This document shows positions 1 to 9,410 of a DNA stretch of 64,000 nt, piece after piece. The stretch covers positions 2,046,001 through 2,110,000 of the forward strand of contig CP099418.1 in NCBI GenBank assembly GCA_024114885.1, in the 5' to 3' direction. A program made the translations under genes and the position numbers. The notes under the pieces are model-generated. The model worked only from the letters and a program-made list of their open reading frames with translations, was not told where the DNA came from and made no database searches. Position 1 is the stretch's first letter. Each line of letters opens with the position of its first letter. Source of the stretch: Septoria linicola (lineage: Eukaryota; Ascomycota; Dothideomycetes; Mycosphaerellales; Mycosphaerellaceae).

Positions 1-572
1 TCGCGCCGCTGTCGTGCTTGCCGCCGGATCATCATTGTACAGTTGACAGCAGCTGCTGTAGGATTGGAAGAAGCAGAAGAAGAAGAAGTCTAGAAGAAGT
101 CGGTTGCCAGGAAATTCATAAATTCATCAAAATCTTACGCCATCGCAGCCAGCCAGCCAGCACCAAAAGCCAAAAGCCAGGGTCTGCCTCTAACTTAACG
201 TTAGAGATTCGCGCCAAGTGATTGACGATCGGCGACTTTCCGCCCATCGCAAACTGCAGGCGTCTCTCTGTGTGTCTGTCTGTCTGTGTTGCTTGCTTCG
301 CGTGCTTCTCTGTTTCTTGCTTATCAACCACACGAGGCTGTGCCTGTGTCCTTTGCCTGTGCCGACGAGGACCACGACAATCCTTCGCCCCCGAAATCCA
401 CGCCGCTCCGCTCCACCCCATTCCCTCCTTCCGTCTTGCCTGAGCAACACACGCACACCCTGCGCGCTGCGGACTGTGGGGTGACCCGAACAATCCCTCT
501 GGATTCTTTCCTTCCTTCTACCGCAACAACCACTCGCGCCAGACTGTGCGACGTTTTGCGCGAGCATCCGGC
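1..572 (+). other. leader and promoter of UPF1
   Basis: No convincing gene. The stretch holds a purine-rich simple repeat (about 66-105, many GAA units) and pyrimidine-rich CTGT runs (about 262-290), followed by C-rich sequence up to the UPF1 start. Pyrimidine-rich tracts of this kind are common just upstream of transcription starts in filamentous fungi. Short open frames here overlap on both strands and show no family resemblance. Confidence 0.5.
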
Positions 573-3500
573 ATGGAAGGCACATTCACCAATGTCGCCA
601 ATCATCTCGTAGGAGACTCGGCATCCGCCATCAACGAGGGCGATGACACTTCCACCCTGGACGCTGCGCTGAACGGAGGTCCTCGCAGACGACGAGGCGG
701 CGACGACGACGAGCCGGACGTGTACGAGGATGACGATCTCGAATCATTGGCGAGCCACGCGAACGGCGCAAACGGTAAAGCAGGACCGGGACAAGAGGAA
801 GAAGTTGAGCTGCCAGCCCACGCCTGTGCATACTGCGGTATCCACAACCCAAGCTCCGTGGTCAAGTGCCTGCTTTGCTCCAAGTGGTTCTGCTCTGCTC
901 GCGGTAATACCTCCAGCAGCCACATCATCAACCACTTGGTGCGCGCCAGGCACAAGGAAGTCCAGCTGCACCCTTCTTCTCCTCTCGGCGACACTACTCT
1001 GGAGTGCTACTCGTGCGGCACTCGCAATGTCTTCCTGCTAGGCTTCATTCCAGCCAAGAGCGACACCGTCGTCGTGCTTCTCTGCCGTCAACCATGTGCC
1101 GCCCAGCCGAGCAGCAAGGACATGAACTGGGATACGACAAAGTGGCAACCACTGATTGAAGATCGCTCGTTCCTGTCCTGGCTTGTGAATTCGCCAACCG
1201 ACCAAGAGCAGATGCGCGCTCGCCATTTGCCGCCACAGGTGATCGCTAAGCTGGAGGAGCTGTGGAAGGACAACACCAGCGCCACAATCGAGGATTTGGA
1301 GAAGAGCGCAGGCATTGATGACGAGCCTGCGCCAGTACTGCTGCGTTATGATGATGCATATCAGTACCAGAACGTCTTTGGACCTCTCGTTAAAATCGAA
1401 GCAGACTATGATCGAAAGTTGAAGGAGGCTCAAAGCCAGGACAATCTGATCGTTCGCTGGGACTTTGGTCTGAACAATAAGCATCTCGCGTCGTTCGTGC
1501 TGCCAAAGCTCGAGCTCGGCGACGTCAAACTTGCTGTCGGTGATGAGATGCGTCTTCGTTACACTGGAGAGCTACGTCCTCACTGGGAAGGTGTGGGATA
1601 TGTCATCAAGATTCCCAACAACCAGTCTGACGAAGTCACCATTGAACTCAGGTCCCGCGGCGATCACAAGTCGGTGCCAACAGAGTGCACACACAACTTT
1701 ACTGCGGACTATGTCTGGAAAGCTACGTCCTTTGATCGAATGCAGCACGCCATGAAGACCTTTGCCATCGATGAGATGTCCGTATCGGGCTACATCTTCC
1801 ATCGATTGTTGGGACATGAAGTCGCTGCAGCACCAATGAAAGTGCAGATGCCGAAGAAGTTCAGCGTGCCGAACTTGCCTGATCTGAACAGCTCACAGAT
1901 ACAGGCAGTAAAGTCTGTGCTGCAGAAGCCGCTCAGTCTGATTCAAGGCCCTCCAGGAACTGGAAAGACTGTCACGTCTGCCACCATCATCTATCACCTC
2001 TCGAAAATGAACGGTGGCCAAGTGCTCGTATGTGCGCCTTCGAACGTTGCTGTCGACCAGCTGTGTGAGCGCATCCACCTCACTGGGCTGAAAGTGGTTC
2101 GGGTTACTGCCAAGTCTCGTGAGGACGTGGAGTCAAACGTCGGCTTTCTCTCCCTGCATCGACAGGTCGCAATGAACGACACCAACGTTGAGTTGAACAA
2201 ATTCAACCAGCTCAAAGCCGAGCTCGGCGAATTGTCCAGCCAGGATGAGAAGAAACTCAAGACACTGACCCGCGCTGCCGAGCGTGAGATTCTGCAGAAT
2301 GCAGATGTCATCTGTTGCACTTGTGTTGGAGCAGGAGACCCTCGACTTGCCAAGTTCAAGTTTAGGACTGTGCTGATTGATGAGAGCACGCAATCTGCTG
2401 AGCCAGAGTGCATGATCCCACTGGTCTTGGGCTGTAAGCAGGTTGTCTTGGTGGGTGACCATCAGCAATTGGGCCCGGTCATCATGAACAAGAAAGCGGC
2501 CAAGGCCGGACTCAACCAGTCTCTGTTCGAGCGCCTCGTCATACTCGGACTATCGCCCATCCGTCTCCAGGTGCAGTATCGAATGCATCCTTGCCTTTCG
2601 GAGTTCCCGTCGAACATGTTCTACGAAGGCTCTCTGCAGAATGGTATTACCATGCAGCAGCGCCTTCGCAAGGACGTGGAGTTCCCTTGGCCTGTTGCAG
2701 ACTCCCCGATGATGTTCTGGTCCAACTTGGGTACTGAGGAGATCAGCGCTTCTGGAACATCCTACCTCAATCGGACTGAGGCATCGAATGTTGAGAAGAT
2801 TGTGACGCGCTTCTTCAAGGCTGGCGTCAAGCCTGATGCGATTGGTATCATCACACCATACGAGGGCCAGCGTTCGTACGTGGTGCAGAGCATGCAGCAG
2901 ACTGGTACATTCAAGAAGGAGAACTACAAGGAGATTGAGGTTGCTTCCGTGGACGCCTTTCAAGGAAGAGAAAAGGACTTCATCGTGCTTTCCTGCGTGC
3001 GCAGCAACGACCATCAAGGCATTGGATTCTTGAGTGATCCCAGACGTCTGAACGTGGCGCTCACCCGTGCAAAGTATGGGCTGGTCATCCTCGGCAATCC
3101 CAAGGTCCTCAGCAAGCATCCACTCTGGCACTACTTGTTGCTGCACTTCAAGGAGCGCAACTGCTTGGTCGAAGGCCCTCTCAACAACCTTCAGGTGTCG
3201 CTGTTGCAATTCAGTCGGCCTAAGACGTCGTACCGAGGTCCTCAGCGCTACCAAATGGCCTATCAGCATGCTAACCACATGGCGGCTGCCACAGGTGCTC
3301 GTGTGCATGGTCGTCGTGATGGTCCAGCAGGGCCAGGAGATGGCAGCATCGTGGGCTATATCCCAGACGATGTCTCATCTATCCACTCTTCCGCTCTTGG
3401 AGGCGCAGCCTTGCCTCACCAATATCCTACCATGTTCCAGGGCTTTCAAGAGTCTTGGCCAGTTCTGCCTGCTGATCAGCGACGCAACGGGCCCTCAGGT

Positions 3501-3803
3501 GCTCACGCGCGTGTGGCACCCGAGTCCATCGCTGGAGAGAGTGTTGCTGCTAGCGAGATTACAGACGTCACCACTAATGGTTCTGCGAAGCCAGGCCAGG
3601 GTGGTGTAAGCCTTGCTGGTCTGAGTATCAATGACCTCAACAAGCAGGCCTCGTTGTCTCAATCTGACAAGCTTCGTCGCTACGTGGAAGGCCAGGGACC
3701 ACCACAACCACCGATCGGAGCTGGCAGAAATAGGTCGACGCTGGAGGACGATGCGCAGAGTGTCAGCACTGCATTTGCTAGCCAGGTGGGCGGAGGTGAC
3801 TGA
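573..3803 (+). CDS. upf1: UPF1/NAM7 RNA helicase of nonsense-mediated decay
   Basis: This is an intron-less gene for 1076 residues. UPF1 is the ATP-dependent 5'-3' RNA helicase that triggers decay of mRNAs with premature stops. The N-terminal Cys/His-rich domain, which binds UPF2, begins near residue 85 (CAYCGIHNP, then CLLCSKWFC and CYSCGTRN). The superfamily 1 helicase core follows: Walker A GPPGTGKT near residue 459, motif II DESTQSAEPE near 603, GDHQQLGPV, QYRMHPCLSEFPSNMF, SVDAFQGREKDFIVLSC and RRLNVALTRAKYGL. The C-terminal 200 residues are low-complexity, as in fungal orthologues. I chose the ATG at 573; the frame stays open nine codons upstream to a GTG, which is unlikely to be used. 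Length and motif order fit the family closely. Confidence 0.97.
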   Translation: MEGTFTNVANHLVGDSASAINEGDDTSTLDAALNGGPRRRRGGDDDEPDVYEDDDLESLASHANGANGKAGPGQEEEVELPAHACAYCGIHNPSSVVKCLLCSKWFCSARGNTSSSHIINHLVRARHKEVQLHPSSPLGDTTLECYSCGTRNVFLLGFIPAKSDTVVVLLCRQPCAAQPSSKDMNWDTTKWQPLIEDRSFLSWLVNSPTDQEQMRARHLPPQVIAKLEELWKDNTSATIEDLEKSAGIDDEPAPVLLRYDDAYQYQNVFGPLVKIEADYDRKLKEAQSQDNLIVRWDFGLNNKHLASFVLPKLELGDVKLAVGDEMRLRYTGELRPHWEGVGYVIKIPNNQSDEVTIELRSRGDHKSVPTECTHNFTADYVWKATSFDRMQHAMKTFAIDEMSVSGYIFHRLLGHEVAAAPMKVQMPKKFSVPNLPDLNSSQIQAVKSVLQKPLSLIQGPPGTGKTVTSATIIYHLSKMNGGQVLVCAPSNVAVDQLCERIHLTGLKVVRVTAKSREDVESNVGFLSLHRQVAMNDTNVELNKFNQLKAELGELSSQDEKKLKTLTRAAEREILQNADVICCTCVGAGDPRLAKFKFRTVLIDESTQSAEPECMIPLVLGCKQVVLVGDHQQLGPVIMNKKAAKAGLNQSLFERLVILGLSPIRLQVQYRMHPCLSEFPSNMFYEGSLQNGITMQQRLRKDVEFPWPVADSPMMFWSNLGTEEISASGTSYLNRTEASNVEKIVTRFFKAGVKPDAIGIITPYEGQRSYVVQSMQQTGTFKKENYKEIEVASVDAFQGREKDFIVLSCVRSNDHQGIGFLSDPRRLNVALTRAKYGLVILGNPKVLSKHPLWHYLLLHFKERNCLVEGPLNNLQVSLLQFSRPKTSYRGPQRYQMAYQHANHMAAATGARVHGRRDGPAGPGDGSIVGYIPDDVSSIHSSALGGAALPHQYPTMFQGFQESWPVLPADQRRNGPSGAHARVAPESIAGESVAASEITDVTTNGSAKPGQGGVSLAGLSINDLNKQASLSQSDKLRRYVEGQGPPQPPIGAGRNRSTLEDDAQSVSTAFASQVGGGD

Positions 3804-4484
3804 TCATGAGACGAAGGTGTCTGGAGCATTGCTGCTAGACATATGATGCTTTATCAAGATGAGAATGCTACTGCTGTATGCATTGGCAAGGCCTACCACG
3901 CCAACTGCTCGCAGGAGAACGGCACTTATTGAACCTTGCCCTTTTGGGTCATCTTCAGCCGCCGTGGCGCGTACGAATACCAAAGCCTATACAGGATCAA
4001 CCGCCTAGGAGGCCCACAAAGCGCTCCGGAGTGAGGTCTGGCGGGCTGTCGACAACTGCGCGACCTCGCAAAGGATCAATGACTACGGTCGTTCAAGAGG
4101 ACGGAGCATCTTTGAAGAGCAAACGTGTGAGGGTGCCAGATTGCTGCGAAGCAGTCATTGGAAGTTAATGAGGTCCGACAGTGGACCGCGAAGTGCAACT
4201 AGCTGTAGTCACTCTTTTAGACAAGAAGAAATCGGTACCGACTGTCAAGTCGAGTTTCTAGACAGAATCACGTTCCAGGTACACCACTTACGTCGGCAGT
4301 CATGACCGCGCGAGAACACAGAAACACAGCTAAATGACGCTCTACTGACCATTGTGGCAGGGGTTAGTGCACTGCAGCCACGCAGATGATCGACTGCATG
4401 TTCATTCAACTTCAAGATATTACATGACCACTGATTAAAAAAGTGATTGGACTCTCTGCATAAACACGAAAAAGGCCTATCGAT
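3804..4484. other. intergenic region between convergent UPF1 and SDR genes
   Basis: This holds the 3' untranslated regions of the two convergent genes. A 96-codon open frame at 3878-4168 has no recognisable motif and lies directly behind UPF1, so I treat it as chance. I see no RNA gene or repeat. Confidence 0.5.
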
Positions 4485-5699
4485 CTACAATTTATTCGCC
4501 CTTTTCGCACTATCCACTCTAACGCCCTCATCGTCCTGTTCAGCAACAGTCAAGTCCGGCAGCTTCGCAGGCATGATCCTCCGCGGCGTAGCACCCGGTA
4601 CCAAAGCGTACTTTGAGAAGTCCGTGACGCCTTCGTGCTCCCGCAAAAAGTCTTCATCGAGCAGTAGCTTGCCGTTGACGTCTTTGGTTGGCGCTCGGAT
4701 GATGGCGAGGATTGCGTCGGAGAAGATTTCGGGCTTGCGTAGAGCGCTTCGTGCTTCGTCGCCGCGGTTGTTTTGTGTGGCTGCGGAGTCGATGGCCGGG
4801 GGAAATGTTAGCATTGCCGTGAAGGAGAGACATAGTGACGGGTTGGGCTGTTCTTACAGCAGCAGGCCAGAGACTTGTGATTGCCATGCCGGATTTTCCC
4901 TCCCTTTCGAAATCGACAGCGAGGCCCATCGTCAACACGCTCATGCCGTACTTCCCCACTGCGAGAGTCACTTAGTGTCTCTGACTCTGCATGATCGCAA
5001 GTCCGACTTACTAGCATATGCCGTCTTGCCCTTGACAAACCTCGAGTAAATAGGCGGGCTAATGACTACTATCCTACCCTCAGTCTGGCTTTCTGTCTTC
5101 CACTTCTGCAGCACCTCCTGCACAATGCCATAAAGTCCTTCCGGGTTGATACTCTGCATCAGACGGAACCTCTTCATTGGGGTGTTTTCAATTGAGCTCC
5201 ACCAGATTGCTCCCGAGTTGTAGACCACGACATCAAGTCTTCTCTTCCATGACCACGATTCCGTGATGAGCTTTTGGCATTCTTCGTAGAATCGTACATC
5301 GCACTTTAGGGCCAATGACTCTCCACTTCCTCCTTGGTCCTCGGTGATCTCTCTTGCGACTGTATTGATTGTGCTGGCAGAGCTGTTTGGGTCTGGAGGA
5401 AACGGGTTGCAGGCTTGAGGATCAGAGGTCGATTTGGCAGACACGACGACTTTGGTGTTGCAAGCATGTTAGCTTGCCTGAGTCGCGATGGGGAGCAGGA
5501 GTGAATGGACTGACCAGCATAACCGTTCCTTGCAAGGTCAATGGCAACCTGTCGGCCGATTCCTATGCAGCGTTAGTATGCCCATCACGAGTACATCGCT
5601 TGCAGCATGGCGTCCAGCGAAGCATTGTTTCGCAACGAGGCTTCTGGGCTCACCTCTTGAAGCGCCGATCACGAGAGCGACTGGTCTGGATGAAGGCAT
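4485..5699 (-). CDS. short-chain dehydrogenase, HSDL2-like
   Basis: Five exons by eye: 5654-5699, 5515-5562, 5012-5449, 4858-4958 and 4485-4796, giving 314 residues. The start MPSSRPVALVIGASRGIG contains the NAD(P)-binding glycine motif. YNSGAIWW corresponds to the usual NNAG. The catalytic Tyr-x3-Lys is YAMGK, formed across the third intron. The C-terminal VTDFSKYALVPGATPRRIMP resembles fungal proteins related to hydroxysteroid dehydrogenase-like 2, so an NAD(P)-dependent oxidoreductase acting on a lipid-like substrate is likely; the substrate is unknown. Introns 1-3 are canonical, with branch sites such as TACTAAC and GCTAAC. The fourth has a good GTAAGA donor and GCTAAC branch site, but the reading frame and family pattern (LWPAA then AIDSAAT) require it to end in CG rather than AG at 4797-4798. 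Confidence 0.8.
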
Positions 5700-6174
5700 A
5701 GCTACTACAAGATTGCGACGAGAAGCTGGATGAGACGAGATGGAAGCGACCTACTCTGCTTTGCAACAATGGATGAAGGGAGACTACAGCTTACTGATGT
5801 TATACTGCAGACATGCCGAACATGAGTGAACATAAGGACGATCCGAGGTGGCTGTTAGCTGGGCGGACCATTACTTGATTACTGATTACTGATCACTGAT
5901 CATGGCGACAGTCCGCTCTTCGCACGTAATTGAACAACAACGATTAGGAAGAGAGAGGAAACATGTGAGAAGATTAACAAATCTTTATTCAGAACTGCTA
6001 ATACTGTTGCTACAGAGAAGTCATCAATCAGATCGCTCTCCCATGATGCCAATGCCTTTTTTGCATCACCCAAGACACAGAACGCCGTGCCTGATCTTGT
6101 CTCTAGCCGTTATGCTTAAATCGCGCGTGAATCCGTGACACATTACAAAGTCGGTCGACTGCACATCTATGCAT
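5700..6174. other. intergenic region, SDR upstream and HSP90 3' end
   Basis: No gene seen. The right part should be the 3' untranslated region of HSP90, the left part the promoter of the dehydrogenase. Short repeated TTACTGATTACTGATCACTGATC-like sequence occurs near 5875-5902. Confidence 0.45.
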
Positions 6175-8277
6175 CTAATCAACCTCCTCCATGGCGCTCT
6201 CAGTGGCGCCCTCCGCTGGTGCTGGTGCAGCAGCTTCTGCCTCAGTCTCGACATCCTCGTCGACGTTGAGGCCCAGAGACACAAGCTTGTGGATGCGCTC
6301 GGCAAAGTCGGCTGGCTCGTCAATGGTGAAGCCAGACACGAGCAGCGAGGTCTCGAACAGCAGAGTGGTGATGCTCTTGACGGTGCGGTCGTTCTCGCCA
6401 TCAGCCTCGACCTTCTTCTTGAGCTCCTTGATGATCGCGTTGTTGGGCGAGATCTCGAAAGTCTTCTTGCTGCTCATGTAGCTTGACATCGAGGTATCAC
6501 GGAGAGCCTGAGCCTTCATGATACGCTCCATGTTGGCAGACCATCCGAACTGGCCGGTACGGATGGCGCATGGAGCGCCGACGAGCTTGTGGCTGACAAC
6601 AACCTTCTCGACCTTATCGCCGAGGACGTTCTTGAGAGACTTGGCCAATGACTCGTACTCCTTCTCCTCCTCTTCGCGCTTCTTCTTCTCCTCCTCAGTC
6701 TCCTCGAGCTCGAAGTCCTTGGTGATATCGACGAGCTTCTTGCCCTCGTACTCCTTGAGCTGAGTGAAAGCGTACTCATCAATGGGGTCAACGAGGAAGA
6801 GAACCTCGAAGTTCTTGGCCTTGAGGGCGTCAAGGAATGGCGACTTCTCGACGGCCTTGGTGGATTCTCCAGTGATGTAGTACATTTGCTTCTGGTGCTC
6901 TGGCATGCGGGTGATGTAGTCCTGGAGCGAGGTGGTCTCCTCGCCAGACTTGGTAGAGTTGTAGCGGAGGAGCTTGGCAAGGGCGTTGCGGTTCTGGCTG
7001 TCCTCGTGGATACCGAGCTTGATGTTCTTGCTGAAGGCAGTGTAGAACTTGTCGAAGTTCTCCTTGTCCTCGGCAATCTCCTGGAAGAGCTCCAAAGTCT
7101 TCTTGACAATGTTCTTCTTGATGACCTTCATGATCTTGTTCTGCTGAAGAGTCTCACGCGACAGGTTGAGTGGGAGATCCTCAGAGTCGACAACACCCTT
7201 AACGAATGAGAGCCACTCTGGGATGAGGTCGGTCGCGTCATCAGTGATGAAGACACGACGCACGTAGAGCTTGATGTTGTTCTTGGTCTTCTTGGTCTCG
7301 AACAGGTCGAATGGTGCGCGCTTAGGAACGAAGAGGATGGCGCGGAACTCGAGCTGACCCTCAACCGAGAAGTGCTTGACGGCGAGGTGGTCTTCCCAGT
7401 CGTTAGACAGCGACTTGTAGAAAGCACCGTACTCCTCTGAGGAGATGTCTTGTGGGTTGCGAGTCCAGATTGGCTTGGTCTTGTTGAGCTCTTCTTCCTC
7501 AATCTTGCTCTCCTTGACCTTCTTGGTCTTCTTCTCTTTCTTCTCTTCCTCCTCATCGTCGACCTCCTCGACCTTTGGCTTGTTGTCGGAGTCCTCATCC
7601 TTGGTCTCCTCAGCATCCTCATCTGGGACCTCCTTCTCGGTCTCCTTCAGCACGTGAAGGTAGATGGGGTAAGAGATGAACTCGGAGTGCTTCTTGACAA
7701 CCTCCTTGATCTTGCTCTCGCCAAGGTAGTCAGTCTGCTCATCCTTGAGGTGGAGAACAATCTTGGTACCACGGCCGAGCTGCTCGCCCTCAGTGTCTTG
7801 CGAAATGGTGAAAGTGCCACCAGCGCTAGACTCCCAGATGTACTGCTCATCATCGTTGTGCTTGGACACGACTGTCACGCGGTCTGCGACAAGGTATGCA
7901 GAGTAGAAACCGACACCGAACTGGCCAATCATGGACACGTCGGCACCTGCTGAGAGGGCCTCCATGAACTGCTTGGTGCCAGAGCGGGCGATCGTACCAA
8001 GGTTGTTGACGAGGTCAGCCTTGGTCATACCGATACCAGTATCGCGGATGGTGAGCGTCTTGCCATCCTTGTCTGGGATGATGTCGATGCGCAAATCCTT
8101 CGCGGAGTCGAGCTTTGAGGGATCTGAAAGAGCCTCGTAGCGGATCTTGTCAAGAGCATCAGAAGCGTTGGAGATGAGTTCTCGCAGGAAGATCTCCTTG
8201 TTGCTGTAGACGGTGTTGATGATGAGAGACAGGAGCTGCGAAATCTCCGCCTGGAACTCGAACGTCTCGCCCGACAT
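6175..8277 (-). CDS. hsp90: HSP90 cytosolic molecular chaperone
   Basis: An uninterrupted 700-residue frame. HSP90 is the ATP-driven dimeric chaperone that matures kinases, receptors and transcription factors in the cytosol. The N-terminal GHKL ATPase domain carries ELISNASDALDKIR, DTGIGMTKADL and GQFGVGFYSAYLVA. A highly charged Glu/Lys linker lies at about residues 215-265. The middle domain follows (WTRNPQDISSEEYGAFYKS, LPLNLSRETLQQNKI), then the dimerisation domain. The protein ends in MEEVD, the docking tail for TPR co-chaperones, so this is the cytosolic form rather than an ER or mitochondrial paralogue. Codon use is strongly biased to C-ending codons, as expected of a highly expressed gene. 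Confidence 0.98.
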   Translation of the reverse strand: MSGETFEFQAEISQLLSLIINTVYSNKEIFLRELISNASDALDKIRYEALSDPSKLDSAKDLRIDIIPDKDGKTLTIRDTGIGMTKADLVNNLGTIARSGTKQFMEALSAGADVSMIGQFGVGFYSAYLVADRVTVVSKHNDDEQYIWESSAGGTFTISQDTEGEQLGRGTKIVLHLKDEQTDYLGESKIKEVVKKHSEFISYPIYLHVLKETEKEVPDEDAEETKDEDSDNKPKVEEVDDEEEEKKEKKTKKVKESKIEEEELNKTKPIWTRNPQDISSEEYGAFYKSLSNDWEDHLAVKHFSVEGQLEFRAILFVPKRAPFDLFETKKTKNNIKLYVRRVFITDDATDLIPEWLSFVKGVVDSEDLPLNLSRETLQQNKIMKVIKKNIVKKTLELFQEIAEDKENFDKFYTAFSKNIKLGIHEDSQNRNALAKLLRYNSTKSGEETTSLQDYITRMPEHQKQMYYITGESTKAVEKSPFLDALKAKNFEVLFLVDPIDEYAFTQLKEYEGKKLVDITKDFELEETEEEKKKREEEEKEYESLAKSLKNVLGDKVEKVVVSHKLVGAPCAIRTGQFGWSANMERIMKAQALRDTSMSSYMSSKKTFEISPNNAIIKELKKKVEADGENDRTVKSITTLLFETSLLVSGFTIDEPADFAERIHKLVSLGLNVDEDVETEAEAAAPAPAEGATESAMEEVD

Positions 8278-8661
8278 GATTGCGGTGAGTTGTGGGTGTT
8301 GTTGGTGTGGTGTGACTTATCAAAGTGTTAAAGACTGATGTCTGAAGTGCGAACGTCAGTACTGAAGCTGGTTGATGTTTGGAAGCAAACGGCCAGCCTC
8401 GAGCTAGCAGCAGAGATTGCCCGGCAACGGTGGCGCTTGGGGGATCAACTTACAGCTTGGGAGAGGGTGCGCTTCAAACAGAAGGTGATGTGCGCGAGGA
8501 AATGACCTGTGGGAGTTTTTGGTCTGGGTATCAAGATTTAATTGAGAAAAGACGAAAGTTGCCGTGGGCAGCGGGTTTTGACGAAAGAGCTGTTTGGTTC
8601 GATGGTCTTCTACGAAGCTCTGAAGCGGCAAAAGCCGCGACGCTAGTCCAGATATAGCCAG

Positions 8662-8676
8662 ATTCACGAAGTGAAG
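8662..8676. promoter_or_regulatory. possible heat-shock element upstream of HSP90
   Basis: ATTCACGAAGTGAAG reads as three 5-base units of the nTTCn/nGAAn type, the first two forming the tail-to-tail dyad TTCnnGAA bound by heat-shock factor. It lies about 385 bases upstream of the HSP90 start. The third unit is not inverted, so the element is imperfect. One such match could occur by chance in a kilobase. Confidence 0.3.
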
Positions 8677-9072
8677 ACGACCGTGAAGTGTCTAGAAACG
8701 ACGAGCACTTCACGCAAGTTGGACTGCCACGATACCGCATGTTCGATTCGAACGCCCATGGAACTGTGCCAATCTTCAATAATTAGGACATGCTGACTGG
8801 ACATCATCTCTGATGCGTTCGCTGACCTTCGCCAAGTGGGTTGCTGCACGCTGAGCATGACTACAACTGCAACGAGCTCGATGAACTTCACCCAAAACTC
8901 TACACAATCAGCTCATGGTAGAAGTCAAACGTATCGGTGTCTGACCGCACACGGGCATGAGTGCGTATAAGGGCGGCCTCGCCATGACTCATCAACCAAT
9001 GTAGGCACCGGTGAACAACTGCAGCTGAGAACGACCCACTTCGAAGGCTGTGAATGAGAGACCGCGCCTGGA

Positions 9073-9107
9073 GCTGCACGCTGCACGCTGCACGCTGCAC
9101 GCTGCAC
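9073..9107 (+). repeat. five perfect copies of GCTGCAC
   Basis: The 7-base unit GCTGCAC is repeated five times without mismatch. It lies about 300 bases upstream of the BCS1-like start in a non-coding region, so it is probably a length-variable minisatellite. Confidence 0.9.
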
Positions 9108-9410
9108 TCACTATATCGCCCGCTGCCGCCTCAGCAAACATGTCTTCACGAACAATCACTCTATCAATTGCACTGACCAGGCAGAAGTGAGGCTGATTAC
9201 TGCTGTTGCAGTCCCATCTCGTACAAAACTTACTCCGCCTACTCTGTACGCTGACAATCAAGAACATAATATCATCGCCATTGTCAGGATAGCACGAGCA
9301 TAGGCTGCTTGCTCACCTTACTACCACCATCATCGACAGCTTCGAGGATCTCTAGACCGTACCAAGCTCATCAAGAAAGAACTCGAAGCAGGGCGATAGC
9401 CCACTCCAAG

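Larger units (their letters stand above)
8278..9410. other. divergent intergenic region between HSP90 and BCS1-like gene
   Basis: This 1.1 kb stretch separates two divergent genes and presumably holds both promoters. It contains a possible heat-shock element and a small tandem repeat, listed separately. Short frames of 60-92 codons overlap on both strands and have no family features. Confidence 0.5.

Noticed and set aside
2550..3308. 252-codon minus-strand frame inside UPF1
   Set aside because: It is fully antisense to conserved helicase motifs and has no domain of its own.
7128..7622. Arg/Ser-rich 164-codon minus-strand frame inside HSP90
   Set aside because: It is a shifted reading of HSP90 codons; the composition is an artefact of biased codon use.
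8741..8760. GTTCGATTCGAAC-like sequence resembling a tRNA B box
   Set aside because: No acceptor stem, A box or anticodon arm can be formed around it.
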